A program made the translations under genes and the position numbers. DNA of 64,000 nucleotides, from the NCBI RefSeq assembly GCF_947258525.1, contig NZ_CAMYIP010000200.1, forward strand, positions 1 to 64,000, written 5' to 3'. The notes below the pieces were generated by a model, which was not told where the DNA came from, did no database searches, and saw only the letters and a program-made list of their open reading frames with translations. This stretch comes from an uncultured Eudoraea sp. (GTDB lineage: Bacteria > Bacteroidota > Bacteroidia > Flavobacteriales > Flavobacteriaceae). Below, piece by piece: positions 17,730-27,660 of this stretch; within the stretch, counting starts at the first letter, position 1, and each line of letters starts with the position of its first letter.

Positions 17730-18500
17730 TTACGAATTCAGAAAAACCATAGATTTTTCAATAAACTGTTGTGGGTTTTCAGCATGTAGCCAATGTCCTG
17801 AATCATCGATGGTTTCCAACTGGGCACTCGGAAAATGATTCCTAATTTCAGACATGTCTTCATTAGCAATGTACTCTGATCTGCTGCCTCTTAGAAATAA
17901 GGTCGGACCGGTAAAATATTCTGTATGGCCCAGGGATTCCCCAATTTCTTCCATTTTTTGCGATAAGACGTCGAGGTTAAAACGAAAGGCTAATTTCCCT
18001 TTTTCTACCCAATGAAGACTTTTTAACAAAAACTGCCTAATTCCCCAATCATGAAGGTGTTCCGCAAGCAAAAAATCGGCCTGACTTCGGGAGGTAATTT
18101 CTTCCATGGGTAAAGTTTTTAAGGCATCAATAATATACTGATGATGAGGAGGGTAAAATTTTGGAGCAATGTCGGCAACTATTAATTTATCTACTGAATC
18201 GTGATACTTGCACGCAAATGTCATTGCGGTTTTACCACCCATTGAATGACCAAGGATAGAGGCACTTCTAAACTTATGATAGTTTAAGTAGTGATTTAAA
18301 TCATCTGCAAGAATTGTATAATTAAATTCGTCCGACCAGAAGCTCTTACCATGATTTCGCTGATCGATAAGATGAACCTCATACCCATGCTGGGCATATT
18401 GCGTTCCCAAAGTTTTCCAATTATCTGACATTCCCAAAAAGCCGTGCAATATCATCAGCGGTTTGCCTTTGCCTATTATGTTTGAATGTAGTAAAGTCAT
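17730..18500 (-). CDS. alpha/beta-fold hydrolase, YbfF-like esterase
   Basis: This 256-aa serine hydrolase has nucleophile S86 in GHSMGGKT, an oxyanion-side motif HGFLGMSDNW near 19-28 and a C-terminal catalytic histidine in DDSGHWLHAENP. The overall pattern resembles short-chain acyl esterases of the YbfF type. Substrate is unknown. Its ATG shares one base with the pdxJ stop codon (TAATG), indicating translational coupling. Confidence 0.88.
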   Translation of the reverse strand: MTLLHSNIIGKGKPLMILHGFLGMSDNWKTLGTQYAQHGYEVHLIDQRNHGKSFWSDEFNYTILADDLNHYLNYHKFRSASILGHSMGGKTAMTFACKYHDSVDKLIVADIAPKFYPPHHQYIIDALKTLPMEEITSRSQADFLLAEHLHDWGIRQFLLKSLHWVEKGKLAFRFNLDVLSQKMEEIGESLGHTEYFTGPTLFLRGSRSEYIANEDMSEIRNHFPSAQLETIDDSGHWLHAENPQQFIEKSMVFLNS

Positions 18501-19213
18501 TATTTCAATCGGTGTAAATACATATTAATTACATTCTCAAGTCCCAGATAGAGCGATTCACAGATCAGGGCGTGCCCAATGGAAACTTCCAGAAGATTTG
18601 AAATATTATCCTTGAAATACTTTATATTATTGAGGCTTAAATCGTGTCCTGCATTAATTCCCAAACCTAATTCATGAGCAGTTTTTGCAGCTTCAATAAA
18701 AGGCTGAATTCCATTCATTTTCCCTGCTTCATAATCTCTGGCATATTGCTCAGTATAGAGCTCAATTCTGTCTGCACCCGTTTTGGCAGCTCCGGTAACC
18801 ATACTTATTTCAGGATCTACAAAAATTGAAGTACGGATATTTTTTTCTTTAAATATCCCAATGACATCTTTTAAAAAGTCTTTGTGCTTTATAGTGTCCC
18901 AACCGGCATTAGAGGTAATAGCATCTACTGCGTCTGGCACCAGGGTTACCTGAGCAGGTTGTACCTCCAGTACCAAATCAATAAACTTCTCAACAGGATT
19001 CCCCTCAATATTTAATTCTGTAGTTACAATATTCCGAAGCTTACGGGCGTCATCATATTTTATGTGTCTTTCGTCGGGTCTTGGATGAATGGTGATTCCT
19101 TGTGCGCCAAAATCTTCTATGTCAGCTACTACTTTTAAGAGGTTTGGAACGTTTCCTCCTCGCGAATTCCTCAGAGTGGCTATTTTGTTAACATTAACAC
19201 TAAGTTTTGTCAT
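18500..19213 (-). CDS. pdxJ: pyridoxine 5'-phosphate synthase PdxJ
   Basis: PdxJ condenses 1-deoxyxylulose 5-phosphate with 3-amino-2-oxopropyl phosphate to make pyridoxine 5'-phosphate, the last ring-forming step of the DXP-dependent vitamin B6 route. The TIM-barrel protein begins LSVNVNKIATLRNSRGG and contains TIHPRPDERHI, QVTLVPD, ELYTEQYA and GINAGHDL, all family hallmarks. I chose the ATG at 19213 (237 aa), not the in-frame TTG at 19243, because MTKLSVNVNK is the usual start. It overlaps the esterase start by one base. Confidence 0.95.
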   Translation of the reverse strand: MTKLSVNVNKIATLRNSRGGNVPNLLKVVADIEDFGAQGITIHPRPDERHIKYDDARKLRNIVTTELNIEGNPVEKFIDLVLEVQPAQVTLVPDAVDAITSNAGWDTIKHKDFLKDVIGIFKEKNIRTSIFVDPEISMVTGAAKTGADRIELYTEQYARDYEAGKMNGIQPFIEAAKTAHELGLGINAGHDLSLNNIKYFKDNISNLLEVSIGHALICESLYLGLENVINMYLHRLK

Positions 19214-19306
19214 TTTGCGATATTTACATTTTTCAGGGCTCAAAAATACAAATTAGGCATGCCTTTTGATATTTAAAATTAGTATTTTGCATAAGATTTT
19301 AAGGAC

Positions 19307-19963
19307 ATGGAGATTCAATCTCATATAATCAATACAATTCCGGTTTTCAATTTGGAAGGAACACTTAAGGAGGTTATTCACTTTTTTAAGCATTCCACCT
19401 ATTCTCATGTGGCTATTGTTGAGAATAATATTTTTTTGGGAGTCTTATCCGAAAATGATCTTGAGACCTTTGAGAGCACCAAAAAAATAGAAGACTATAA
19501 ATATAATCTTGAATCCTTTTTTGCCTTAAAAAGCACCTCCTGGCTTGATGTTCTTGAAAAATTTGCCAGAAACGAATGCAACTTGTTACCTGTTTTGGAT
19601 GATGAAAATCAGGTACTTGGTTATTATGATCTTAATGATATTGTAGGGGTCTTTATAGATACTCCTTTTTTTACAGAACCAGGCGGAGTACTGGTATTGA
19701 CAAAAAGTGCAAAAGACTATTCTTTTAGTGAAATAGCTCAGATCGTTGAAAGCAATAATACCAAGTTACTTGGAGCATTTGTTACGGATATTCAAAATGA
19801 TATTGTTCAAATTACGATAAAAATCAGTACTGGTAATTTTAGTGAAGTAGTCCATACCTTTAGGCGATATGACTACAATATACTCTTTGGTAACAAGGAT
19901 GATCAGTTTATTGAGAATTTAAAGGAAAGATCGGATTATCTTGATAAATACCTTAACGTTTAA
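19307..19963 (+). CDS. CBS-domain protein
   Basis: This 218-aa protein has two CBS motifs in the first 120 residues (HSTYSHVAIVENNIFLGVLS and NECNLLPVLDDENQVLGYYD). A C-terminal regulatory-like region follows. CBS pairs usually bind adenosine nucleotides or SAM and control a partner. The partner is unknown. It lies between pdxJ (opposite strand) and nadK (same strand), so regulation connected with NAD or envelope genes is possible but unproven. Confidence 0.82.
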   Translation: MEIQSHIINTIPVFNLEGTLKEVIHFFKHSTYSHVAIVENNIFLGVLSENDLETFESTKKIEDYKYNLESFFALKSTSWLDVLEKFARNECNLLPVLDDENQVLGYYDLNDIVGVFIDTPFFTEPGGVLVLTKSAKDYSFSEIAQIVESNNTKLLGAFVTDIQNDIVQITIKISTGNFSEVVHTFRRYDYNILFGNKDDQFIENLKERSDYLDKYLNV

Positions 19964-20050
19964 ATTCTATGTGGGGAAGTATTCTGAAAATAATGATTGT
20001 ACCCTCATTATCTTCCCTGTTTAAAGGTTAATTTCATAAAACTTTGCACT

Positions 20051-20932
20051 ATGAAAATTGCAATATATGCTCAAATATACCAGAGCGAGGCCTTCGATTA
20101 CGTTATTGAATTATTGGATGAATGCAAGAATGTTAGTGCAGAAGTATGTATTGAATCAGATTTTTATGCCCAATTGTCCGCAGAAAGACAAATATCTGAA
20201 TATACTACTTTCAATCGTGAAGCTGGGTTGGACTCGTCTTTTGAAATGTTTGTAAGCTTTGGAGGGGATGGTACAATTTTAAGAGCTATCACCTATATCC
20301 GGGATCTGGGTATTCCAATAGTTGGAGTAAATACAGGAAGACTTGGGTTCTTATCAACAATAAAAAAGGAGGAAGTCAGAAGAGTTGTAACCGAATTTAT
20401 TTCGGGAGCCTATTCAATAGATGAGCGAAGTTTAGTGCAAGTGAATGCGGATTTTGACATCCCTGAATTTAAGGATATGAATTATGCCTTAAATGAAGTA
20501 TCTGTAAGTAGAAAGGATACGACTTCTATGATAACCGTGGAAACTCATCTAAATGATGAATATTTGACCTCATATTGGGCAGATGGGCTTATTGTTGCAA
20601 CGCCAACAGGATCTACTGGCTATTCCTTGAGTTGTGGCGGTCCTGTAATAATGCCGGGCGTACAATCTCTGGTAATTACCCCAATTGCTCCACATAACTT
20701 AAATGCAAGACCCCTTGTTATCTCAGACGATACCATAATCCGATTAAAAGTTTCCGGACGCGAAGAAAATCACCTTGTTTCTTTAGATTCGCGAATTGCT
20801 ACTATAGAAAATGGTAAAGAAATTACGATTAACAAGGTCCCATTTAAAGTAAAAATGATTGCTTATACTTCTGAGAGCTTTTTGGAAACCATAAGAAACA
20901 AGTTGCTCTGGGGACAGGATAAGCGGAATTAG
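20051..20932 (+). CDS. nadK: NAD kinase
   Basis: NadK phosphorylates NAD to NADP. The 293-aa protein shows the kinase motif GGDGT at 71-75, VNTGRLGFL after it, an NE/S motif (YALNEVSVSR) and the glycine-rich DGLIVATPTGSTGYSLSCGGP. I use the ATG at 20051; the frame is open to 19997, but the upstream residues are not family-like. It is followed by DUF6089, uppS and bamA on the same strand. Confidence 0.95.
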   Translation: MKIAIYAQIYQSEAFDYVIELLDECKNVSAEVCIESDFYAQLSAERQISEYTTFNREAGLDSSFEMFVSFGGDGTILRAITYIRDLGIPIVGVNTGRLGFLSTIKKEEVRRVVTEFISGAYSIDERSLVQVNADFDIPEFKDMNYALNEVSVSRKDTTSMITVETHLNDEYLTSYWADGLIVATPTGSTGYSLSCGGPVIMPGVQSLVITPIAPHNLNARPLVISDDTIIRLKVSGREENHLVSLDSRIATIENGKEITINKVPFKVKMIAYTSESFLETIRNKLLWGQDKRN

Positions 20933-21022
20933 ATGCTTCTTTAAAACAATAAATAACTGCAAATCCTGTTTATCAAAAGTAAATAAGGGTATAAGATCAT
21001 AGGTGTAACCTGCCATATTAAT

Positions 21023-21030
21023 TATATTTG
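21023..21030 (+). promoter_or_regulatory. -7 promoter element before the DUF6089 gene
   Basis: TATATTTG matches TAnnTTTG and lies 16 bp upstream of the ATG at 21047, so the 5' leader would be very short. The -33 element is not clear. Confidence 0.4.
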
Positions 21031-21046
21031 CAAACTTTTGAGTTTA

Positions 21047-21733
21047 ATGAGAGCGTTTATTGTTGTTATTCTTTTACTTGGCTTTGGCTTAATAAATGCC
21101 CAAACTAATGAAATTGGGATTTATGCGGGAGGTGTCAATAATATTGGAGATGTTGGAAGAATGAACTATATAGCGCCTTCAGGCCCTGCTTTTGGGGGTA
21201 TTTTTAAATGGAACAAAAGTAAGCGCTATGCCTGGAGGGCTAGCATTATATATGGAGAATTTACAGCAGATGATAGCAAATCAAGTATTTCTTCAAGAAG
21301 ACAAAGAGCCTATACTATGGATAATTCCGTACTAGAGGTCTCTGCAGGTCTGGAATTTAATTTTGTTGAATATAATTTGCATAAATTAGGGCCCGCATTT
21401 ACACCATATTTGTATACTGGGATTACTTATTTCAGATATGAGTACAAATATTTTGATGCAGGGCAAATACAGGATTTAGACCAAAAAGACGGTTCTTTTG
21501 CTATTCCTATGACCATTGGAGCAAAAGCAAGGTTAACACAGTTTTTAGTTATTGGGGCGGAAATAGGAGCTCGATTGACTTTTACTGACAATTTGGATGG
21601 CAGTAATCCTGAAGGATCTAATTTTGAACAATTTAGATTCGGAAATATTTTTAGTGATGATTGGTACGTTTTCTCAGGAATTACATTAACTTATACCTTT
21701 GGCAGAAAACCATGTTCCGATTGTTTTGAGTAA
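21047..21733 (+). CDS. DUF6089-family outer-membrane beta-barrel protein
   Basis: This 228-aa protein has a signal peptide (MRAFIVVILLLGFGLINAQ, cleavage after NAQ). Alternating beta-strand segments follow (EIGIYAGGVNNIGD, FTPYLYTGITYFRYEY, WYVFSGITLTYTFGRK). A C-terminal CSDCFE tail carries two cysteines. Flavobacteria usually keep this porin-like family just upstream of uppS and bamA, and that is the case here, with 8 bp to uppS. The role is unknown; an outer-membrane assembly link is inferred from position. I start at the ATG at 21047, not the upstream TTG. Confidence 0.85.
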   Translation: MRAFIVVILLLGFGLINAQTNEIGIYAGGVNNIGDVGRMNYIAPSGPAFGGIFKWNKSKRYAWRASIIYGEFTADDSKSSISSRRQRAYTMDNSVLEVSAGLEFNFVEYNLHKLGPAFTPYLYTGITYFRYEYKYFDAGQIQDLDQKDGSFAIPMTIGAKARLTQFLVIGAEIGARLTFTDNLDGSNPEGSNFEQFRFGNIFSDDWYVFSGITLTYTFGRKPCSDCFE

Positions 21734-21741
21734 CACTTATT

Positions 21742-22482
21742 ATGAACACTATTGATGAAATAAAAAACGGGAAGCTTCCAAAGCATCTGGCTATTATAAT
21801 GGACGGTAACGGCAGATGGGCTAAGCAAAAAGGGAGACTGCGTGTTTTTGGTCATGAACATGGTGTTAAGGCAGTGCGTGATGTTGCTGTAAATTGTTCT
21901 AAACTTGGAATCAAGTATCTTACCCTGTATGCATTTTCTACAGAAAACTGGAAGCGACCTAAGTTAGAAGTTGATACCCTAATGAAATTACTGGTATCTT
22001 CTTTAAAAAAAGAACTTCACACCCTCAACGAGAATAACATAAAATTGAATGCAATTGGCAATATTCAGTCTCTCCCTCCAAGGGCTTTGGCAGAACTTAA
22101 AGAAGTAATGGCCAGGACTAGTCAGAATAAAACAATGACGCTGACTCTTGCTTTAAGTTATGGTTCAAGAGAAGAGATTAAAAATGCAATTCAAAGCATT
22201 AGTGCCAAAGTTAAAAATAATATAATTTCTCCCGAAAATATTGATGAAACCATTATTAATAACCATCTTTACACGCGAAATTTACCAGACGTAGACTTGC
22301 TAATCCGCACCAGTGGTGAACACAGGATTAGCAATTTTTTACTTTGGCAGATAGCATACGCTGAATTATATTTTATTGATGTATTTTGGCCCGATTTTAA
22401 AGAGCATCATTTGTTAGAGGCTTTAGAGAATTATCAGCACAGAGAACGAAGATTTGGAAAAACTAGCGAACAACTCAACTAG
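21742..22482 (+). CDS. uppS: undecaprenyl diphosphate synthase (isoprenyl transferase)
   Basis: UppS makes the C55 lipid carrier for peptidoglycan and surface glycans. The cis-prenyltransferase motifs are present: IMDGNGRWAKQKG with catalytic D21, FSTENWKRP, and LIRTSGEHRISNFLLWQ. The length of 246 aa is typical. It ends four bases before the bamA ATG, so it is probably co-transcribed with bamA. Confidence 0.96.
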   Translation: MNTIDEIKNGKLPKHLAIIMDGNGRWAKQKGRLRVFGHEHGVKAVRDVAVNCSKLGIKYLTLYAFSTENWKRPKLEVDTLMKLLVSSLKKELHTLNENNIKLNAIGNIQSLPPRALAELKEVMARTSQNKTMTLTLALSYGSREEIKNAIQSISAKVKNNIISPENIDETIINNHLYTRNLPDVDLLIRTSGEHRISNFLLWQIAYAELYFIDVFWPDFKEHHLLEALENYQHRERRFGKTSEQLN

Positions 22483-22486
22483 CGAT

Positions 22487-25093
22487 ATGAACAAGTTCAT
22501 ATCACTTGAACTTCTGATTTTATTTTTACTACTCCTTTTTACTACTTTCAGTTCTGCCCAGGAAACGACCTATGGTAGTGGTAAAAAATATATACTCGGT
22601 GGGATTGAAGTTAAAGGCTTGCAAAGTTATAATGAGCAAACGGTGAAAACATTTACCGGACTCAGGGAAGGGCAGCCTATAACAGTGCCCGGGGATCAAA
22701 TCAGCGCGGTAATCAAAAAGCTTTGGGATCTCGAATTGTTCAGTGATATTAATTTTTATATCTCAAACATTGAAGGTGACAAGGTTTATCTGGAACTTGA
22801 TATCGTGGAAAGACCAACACTATCAAAGGTTACGGTTTATGGTATTAAGAAGAAAAAAATAGATGAAATAATAAAAGAAACAGACCTTAAAAAAGGCAAA
22901 AAGGTAACGGAGAGTTTTATTTCAAATACAAGAAACTATATTGAAAATAAATATAAGAAAGACGGTTATCTAAATGCCAAGGTTACAATTGCTACTGCTG
23001 TGGATACCTCAGACACAAATGCAGAGAGCATGGTAGTTAATATTAAGACCGGAGACAAAGTAAAGATTAAAAAAATTACCATTGAAGGAAACAAAATGCT
23101 TTCGGATAAACAGCTTCGCAAAGCACTTAAGAATACGAAGAAACAACAATTTGGAAGGGTTTGGAAGAAATCCAAATATATTGAAGCTGACTATAAGGAA
23201 GACCTCGCAGCAATGATCGATAAATATGCTGAGAAAGGGTATAGGGATGCCAGAGTGCTTTCAGATTCTATTTCTATACTCAATGACAGTAAAATAAATA
23301 TAGACATTAAAGTAGAGGAGGGGAATAAGTACTACTTCGGGAATATAGATTTTGTTGGGAATTCAGTTTATACGGATCGTCAGTTAAATCAGGTTTTAGG
23401 GATTAAAAAAGGAGATACTTATAATGGCGTTCTTCTGAGGGAACGAATTGCCGATGATAGTAAGCCCGATGCAGAAGATATCACAAACCTGTATCAAAAT
23501 AATGGCTATTTGTTTTCACAAATAAATCCGGTTGAAGTATCCGCCCAGAATGATACCATAAATTTTGAGATCAGGATTATTGAAGGAAAAGAAACTTTTT
23601 TAAATCATGTCTATGTTGAGGGGAATGACAAAACCAATGATCATGTAATATTCAGAGAATTAAGAACTCGTCCCGGACAGAAATATAGTAAAGACAACAT
23701 TGTTCGAAGTGTAAGGGAATTAGGGCAGCTTGGCTTTTTTGATGCCGAACAAATAAAACCCGATATTTTAAACCCGGACCCCAATGCTGGTACGGTTGAT
23801 TTAAAATACAGCCTTGTGGAGTCAGGATCCAGTCAGATAGAGTTGCAAGGAGGTTATGGTGGAGGTGGATTTATAGGCACCCTTGGTTTGTCTTTTAATA
23901 ACTTTTCTATAAAAAACATCTTTAATGGTAAGGCCTATAAACCGGTCCCAATGGGAGATGGCCAAACATTTGCACTGCGTTTGCAAGCCAGTAGAACTTT
24001 TAGGGTTTATAGTCTGAACTTTTCAGAACCCTGGTTAGGGGGTAAAAAGCCAGTAAGGTTTAATATGTCGTTTTCCAGGACTCAGCAATTCTTGGCATCC
24101 TTTGATAATTCCGGTAGGATTCAGGTAAATAAAGATCAGCAATTTTCCATAACAGGCATTTCTGTTGGACTAGCCAAAAGATTGCAATGGCCGGATGACT
24201 TTTTTACAATATCTCATGCATTGGGATATCAATTTTATGATTTTCAGAACTACAATTCCGGTCTTTTTCAATTTGGTAATGGTTCATCTAATTCCCTCAC
24301 CTATACTTTGGGATTATCAAGGAGTTCAGCAGGCCCGGGAAGAATTTTTCCGTTATCCGGGTCTATTTTTGAAGTTACTGCCAAGTTAACACCTCCTTAT
24401 TCTCTCTTTAGCAATACGGATTATGCGGCATTACAGGAAAGGACTACCGAGCTTGGTTTAATCGGTCAGGAGCGTCCTTTGACACAGGATGAAATCCTGG
24501 AACTGGAGACAATTCAGCAGCAGAGGTTTGAATGGTTAGAGTATTTTAAAATAAAGTTTAAAGGAGATTGGTATACCCGTATAGTAGGTAAGCTAGTCTT
24601 GCGTACTAATGTTGAATTTGGGTTTCTGGGAAGTTATAACAGTGATCTGGGTAAGGTGCCTTTTGAACGTTTCTTTATGGGTGGAGATGGTCTTGCAGGT
24701 AATTTTACATTAGATGGAAGAGAGACCATACAATTAAGAGGATACGAGAATAACTCCATTACACCAATTGATCCCCTTACCGGGCAGCAAGAAGGTGGAA
24801 TAGTATTTAATAAATATTCGCTGGAACTTCGATATCCATTAACATTAAAGCCTTCTGCATCTATTTATGCCCTATCTTTTTTAGAGGCAGGAAATAATTT
24901 CAACAATTTTCAGGAATATAATCCGTTTCTTTTAAAACGATCGGCCGGAGTGGGTGTCCGGATATTTATGCCGGCCTTTGGTTTATTGGGGATTGACTTT
25001 GGTTATGGTTTCGATGAAGATAGCCGTCCACAGTCTGCAGGCAGCGGTCCAAGCGGATGGCAAACGCACTTTATTATAGGACAACAGTTCTAA
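22487..25093 (+). CDS. bamA: outer membrane protein assembly factor BamA
   Basis: BamA inserts beta-barrel proteins into the outer membrane. The 868-aa protein has a signal peptide ending near FSSAQ, then POTRA repeats over about residues 30-420 (GGIEVKGLQSYNEQTVK, VTVYGIKKKKIDEII, ITIEGNKMLSDKQLRKAL, IDFVGNSVYTDRQLNQ, VYVEGNDKTNDHVIFREL). A C-terminal 16-strand-type barrel follows with the surface-antigen FFMGGDGLAGNF/ENNSITP region and a terminal aromatic residue (F). I start at the ATG at 22487 instead of extending into uppS. Confidence 0.96.
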   Translation: MNKFISLELLILFLLLLFTTFSSAQETTYGSGKKYILGGIEVKGLQSYNEQTVKTFTGLREGQPITVPGDQISAVIKKLWDLELFSDINFYISNIEGDKVYLELDIVERPTLSKVTVYGIKKKKIDEIIKETDLKKGKKVTESFISNTRNYIENKYKKDGYLNAKVTIATAVDTSDTNAESMVVNIKTGDKVKIKKITIEGNKMLSDKQLRKALKNTKKQQFGRVWKKSKYIEADYKEDLAAMIDKYAEKGYRDARVLSDSISILNDSKINIDIKVEEGNKYYFGNIDFVGNSVYTDRQLNQVLGIKKGDTYNGVLLRERIADDSKPDAEDITNLYQNNGYLFSQINPVEVSAQNDTINFEIRIIEGKETFLNHVYVEGNDKTNDHVIFRELRTRPGQKYSKDNIVRSVRELGQLGFFDAEQIKPDILNPDPNAGTVDLKYSLVESGSSQIELQGGYGGGGFIGTLGLSFNNFSIKNIFNGKAYKPVPMGDGQTFALRLQASRTFRVYSLNFSEPWLGGKKPVRFNMSFSRTQQFLASFDNSGRIQVNKDQQFSITGISVGLAKRLQWPDDFFTISHALGYQFYDFQNYNSGLFQFGNGSSNSLTYTLGLSRSSAGPGRIFPLSGSIFEVTAKLTPPYSLFSNTDYAALQERTTELGLIGQERPLTQDEILELETIQQQRFEWLEYFKIKFKGDWYTRIVGKLVLRTNVEFGFLGSYNSDLGKVPFERFFMGGDGLAGNFTLDGRETIQLRGYENNSITPIDPLTGQQEGGIVFNKYSLELRYPLTLKPSASIYALSFLEAGNNFNNFQEYNPFLLKRSAGVGVRIFMPAFGLLGIDFGYGFDEDSRPQSAGSGPSGWQTHFIIGQQF

Positions 25094-25149
25094 CTAAGCA
25101 ATTTTTCCAATAATACTTTAGGTTAATCCACTCATTTTAAAATAATTAG

Positions 25150-25157
25150 TAATTTTG
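25150..25157 (+). promoter_or_regulatory. -7 promoter element before ompH genes
   Basis: TAATTTTG matches TAnnTTTG and lies 33 bp upstream of the first OmpH-like start, suggesting transcription independent of bamA. Confidence 0.4.
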
Positions 25158-25190
25158 GCACGATATTTTCTATGTAATAAAACGTATTAA

Positions 25191-26021
25191 ATGATGAAGA
25201 CAAAAGTTCTTTTAGTAATTGTTGGTTTGTTGCTTTGGTCTAACGCATTTTCGCAACGGGGCGTAAGAATTGGTTATGTGGATATGGAGTATATTCTTGA
25301 AAATGTAGAAGAATATCGTGATGCCAGCGAACAATTGGAAAACAAAGTTCAGCGGTGGAAAATTGAAGTAGAACAGAAGCAGAGTGAAGTGGATCAAATG
25401 AAGAAAGACTTGATGGCAGAAAAGGTTTTATTGACAAATGAACTAATACTAGAACGAGAAGAGGAAATTCAGATTTTGGAAAAGGAAATGATTGAATATC
25501 AGCAAAATCGATTTGGACCTAATGGGGATTTGGTTCTCCAAAGGAAAAGATTAATTCAGCCTATACAAGATCAGGTTTTTAATGAAGTACAAAAAATTGG
25601 ATCAAATAAAAAGTACGATTTTATTTTTGATAAATCTGCGGATGTCGTAATGTTGTACTCCCAAAAAAGACATGATATAAGCGAATTGGTGTTAAGGGGT
25701 ATAGCGAGGACCAGGAAAGTTAGTGCACCAAAAGCAAAGGCAAAGGCCAAAAGCCAGTTAGAAAACTTTGAAGGTGATCCGGAAGAAGAGGAAATTAGTG
25801 ATGCTCTACGAGAAAGACAGGAAATGGCAAAGCAGGCAGAAGAGACAAGAATCAAAACTGCTGAGGAACGAAGGGCAGAACAACTAAGAATAAGGGAAGA
25901 GCGCAAGAAAGCTTATGAAGCAAGAAGAAAGAAATTATTAGAAGAGAGGGAAGCAAAGAAAAAAGAAAAAGAAGAACAAAGAAAAGAAATAATAGAAAAC
26001 AAGGAAGACACTAAAAACTAA
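25191..26021 (+). CDS. Skp/OmpH-family periplasmic chaperone, long form
   Basis: This 276-aa protein has a signal peptide (ends near SNAFSQ), then the OmpH pattern RIGYVDMEYILENV and a coiled-coil arm with alternating Glu and Lys. The last 90 residues are extremely rich in Glu, Lys and Arg (repeats of EERRAEQ/RKKAYEARRKK) and extend beyond the roughly 165-residue Skp core. Skp-like trimers hold unfolded outer-membrane proteins for BamA. It is followed 48 bp later by a second, short paralogue. Confidence 0.9.
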   Translation: MMKTKVLLVIVGLLLWSNAFSQRGVRIGYVDMEYILENVEEYRDASEQLENKVQRWKIEVEQKQSEVDQMKKDLMAEKVLLTNELILEREEEIQILEKEMIEYQQNRFGPNGDLVLQRKRLIQPIQDQVFNEVQKIGSNKKYDFIFDKSADVVMLYSQKRHDISELVLRGIARTRKVSAPKAKAKAKSQLENFEGDPEEEEISDALRERQEMAKQAEETRIKTAEERRAEQLRIREERKKAYEARRKKLLEEREAKKKEKEEQRKEIIENKEDTKN

Positions 26022-26069
26022 AATTCAAAATTTATTTTAATTAACACTCAAATAGTAAATATCAAAATC

Positions 26070-26579
26070 ATGAAACAGTTTAAAAATGTAGCAATAGCCA
26101 TAGTTTTATTAGTAGCCGCTACTAGTTTTGCACAAGCACAAAGCAAAATCGCCCATATCAATGTTACCGAATTATTAGGCGAGATGCCGGAAATGAAAGC
26201 CGCACAGGCAGAACTAAAAAAACTACAGGAAACTTACCGGGCAGATATCGAAAGTTCTATGACAGAGCTAAAGAATAAATATACCCAGTACTCTAACGAA
26301 GCTACTTCCAAATCTGAAGAAGAAAATCAAAAAAGAGCTCAGGAACTTCAGGGTTTTGAAAAAAACATTGGAGACGCACAACAGGCGGCACAACAAGAAT
26401 TAGCCAAGAAACAAGCGGAATTGTTTGAACCCATTTCTATAAAGGCCAAAGCAGCTATAGAGAAAGTTGCTGCTGCTCAAGGCTATGATTATGTGATAGA
26501 TGCCACTCAGGGTGGGGGCTTAATTGTTGCAAAAGGAAAAGATTTGTTAGCTGAAGTTAAACAGGAATTAGGATTTTAA
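26070..26579 (+). CDS. Skp/OmpH-family periplasmic chaperone, short form
   Basis: This 169-aa standard-length OmpH protein has a signal peptide ending FAQAQS, then KIAHINVTELLGEMPEM, a helical coiled coil (about 45-120) and the C-terminal core YDYVIDATQGGGLIVAKG. It is a probable holdase for outer-membrane proteins, paired with the longer paralogue just upstream. A terminator follows. Confidence 0.93.
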   Translation: MKQFKNVAIAIVLLVAATSFAQAQSKIAHINVTELLGEMPEMKAAQAELKKLQETYRADIESSMTELKNKYTQYSNEATSKSEEENQKRAQELQGFEKNIGDAQQAAQQELAKKQAELFEPISIKAKAAIEKVAAAQGYDYVIDATQGGGLIVAKGKDLLAEVKQELGF

Positions 26580-26601
26580 TTTTTCTAAAGTCAAATCATA
26601 T

Positions 26602-26630
26602 AAAAACTGCCCTAAATGGGCAGTTTTTTT
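26602..26630 (+). terminator. intrinsic terminator after ompH
   Basis: The stem AAAACTGCCC/GGGCAGTTTT with a five-base loop is followed by a T-run, 22 bp after the OmpH stop codon. Confidence 0.88.
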
Positions 26631-26754
26631 GTTTATATTTTTAAAGAGAACCAGACCGTCTTTCGTTCATAACTACTTGCGCCAGATTGTTGCCCCATGA
26701 ATAACTGCTAGCATAATATCTTATTAAGAATTACAGGCTTGTTTTAGGAATGTA

Positions 26755-26762
26755 TAACTTTG
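26755..26762 (+). promoter_or_regulatory. -7 promoter element before murI
   Basis: TAACTTTG fits TAnnTTTG and lies 35 bp upstream of the murI start, after the ompH terminator. Confidence 0.45.
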
Positions 26763-26797
26763 TTTTTAAGAATCATTTGTAGTAAACCACATTTTAC

Positions 26798-27586
26798 ATG
26801 AATGTAAAACCCATAGGTATTTTTGATTCGGGGGTAGGAGGTACCTCCATATGGAAAGAGATACATGCGCTAATGCCCCATGAGGATACTATTTATTTGG
26901 CAGATAGTAAAAATGCACCCTATGGTCAAAAAACCAGAGAAGAAATAATTAATTTGAGTGTAAAGAACACTGAACTTTTGTTGGCAAGAGGCTGCAAACT
27001 CATAGTAGTGGCCTGTAATACAGCTACAACAAATGCCATTTCGCATTTACGAGAAAATTATGGTGTTCCATTTATAGGCATTGAGCCCGCTATTAAACCT
27101 GCAGCCCTAAATTCGGGAACGGGAACAGTAGGAGTATTGGCAACAAAAGGAACTTTAAGTAGTAATCTCTTTTTAAAAACTTCAAAAGATCATGCTAGCG
27201 CGATAAAGATTGTAGAACGGGAAGGTGTTGGTCTTGTGCCACTAATTGAAGCTGGAAAAATAAATTCTACTGAGACCAGGCAATTATTGATCAGGTATAT
27301 TACGCCTATGCTCGAAGCAAACATGGATCACATTGTTTTAGGATGTACGCATTACCCTTATTTAATACCGGTCTTAAGGGAAATACTCCCGCCTCATGTG
27401 AACATAATCGATTGCGGTGCGGCCGTAGCAAAGCAAACCCTGGCAGTTCTTAAAAAATTCAATCTCCAAAATCTCAAAAAGTCTTCTGGAAATGCACAGT
27501 TCTACACCAATACGGATATCGAGGTATTGACTTTATTTCTGGAAGATGTTGACAATACTAAACAAATTTCATATCTAAACTTTTAA
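26798..27586 (+). CDS. murI: glutamate racemase
   Basis: MurI makes D-glutamate for peptidoglycan. Both catalytic cysteines are visible: C73 in VACNTATTNA and C183 in LGCTHYPYL. The substrate motif FDSGVGG is at 9-15 and ADSKNAPYG near 35-43. At 262 aa it is of usual length. It is convergent with the folA-2TM pair. Confidence 0.96.
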   Translation: MNVKPIGIFDSGVGGTSIWKEIHALMPHEDTIYLADSKNAPYGQKTREEIINLSVKNTELLLARGCKLIVVACNTATTNAISHLRENYGVPFIGIEPAIKPAALNSGTGTVGVLATKGTLSSNLFLKTSKDHASAIKIVEREGVGLVPLIEAGKINSTETRQLLIRYITPMLEANMDHIVLGCTHYPYLIPVLREILPPHVNIIDCGAAVAKQTLAVLKKFNLQNLKKSSGNAQFYTNTDIEVLTLFLEDVDNTKQISYLNF

Positions 27587-27660
27587 AAAGCTTCTAACAA
27601 AATACGCCTAATCCTTGATAGGTAATATTGTCAATTGAAGGTCATAAATGGAAATTTCAG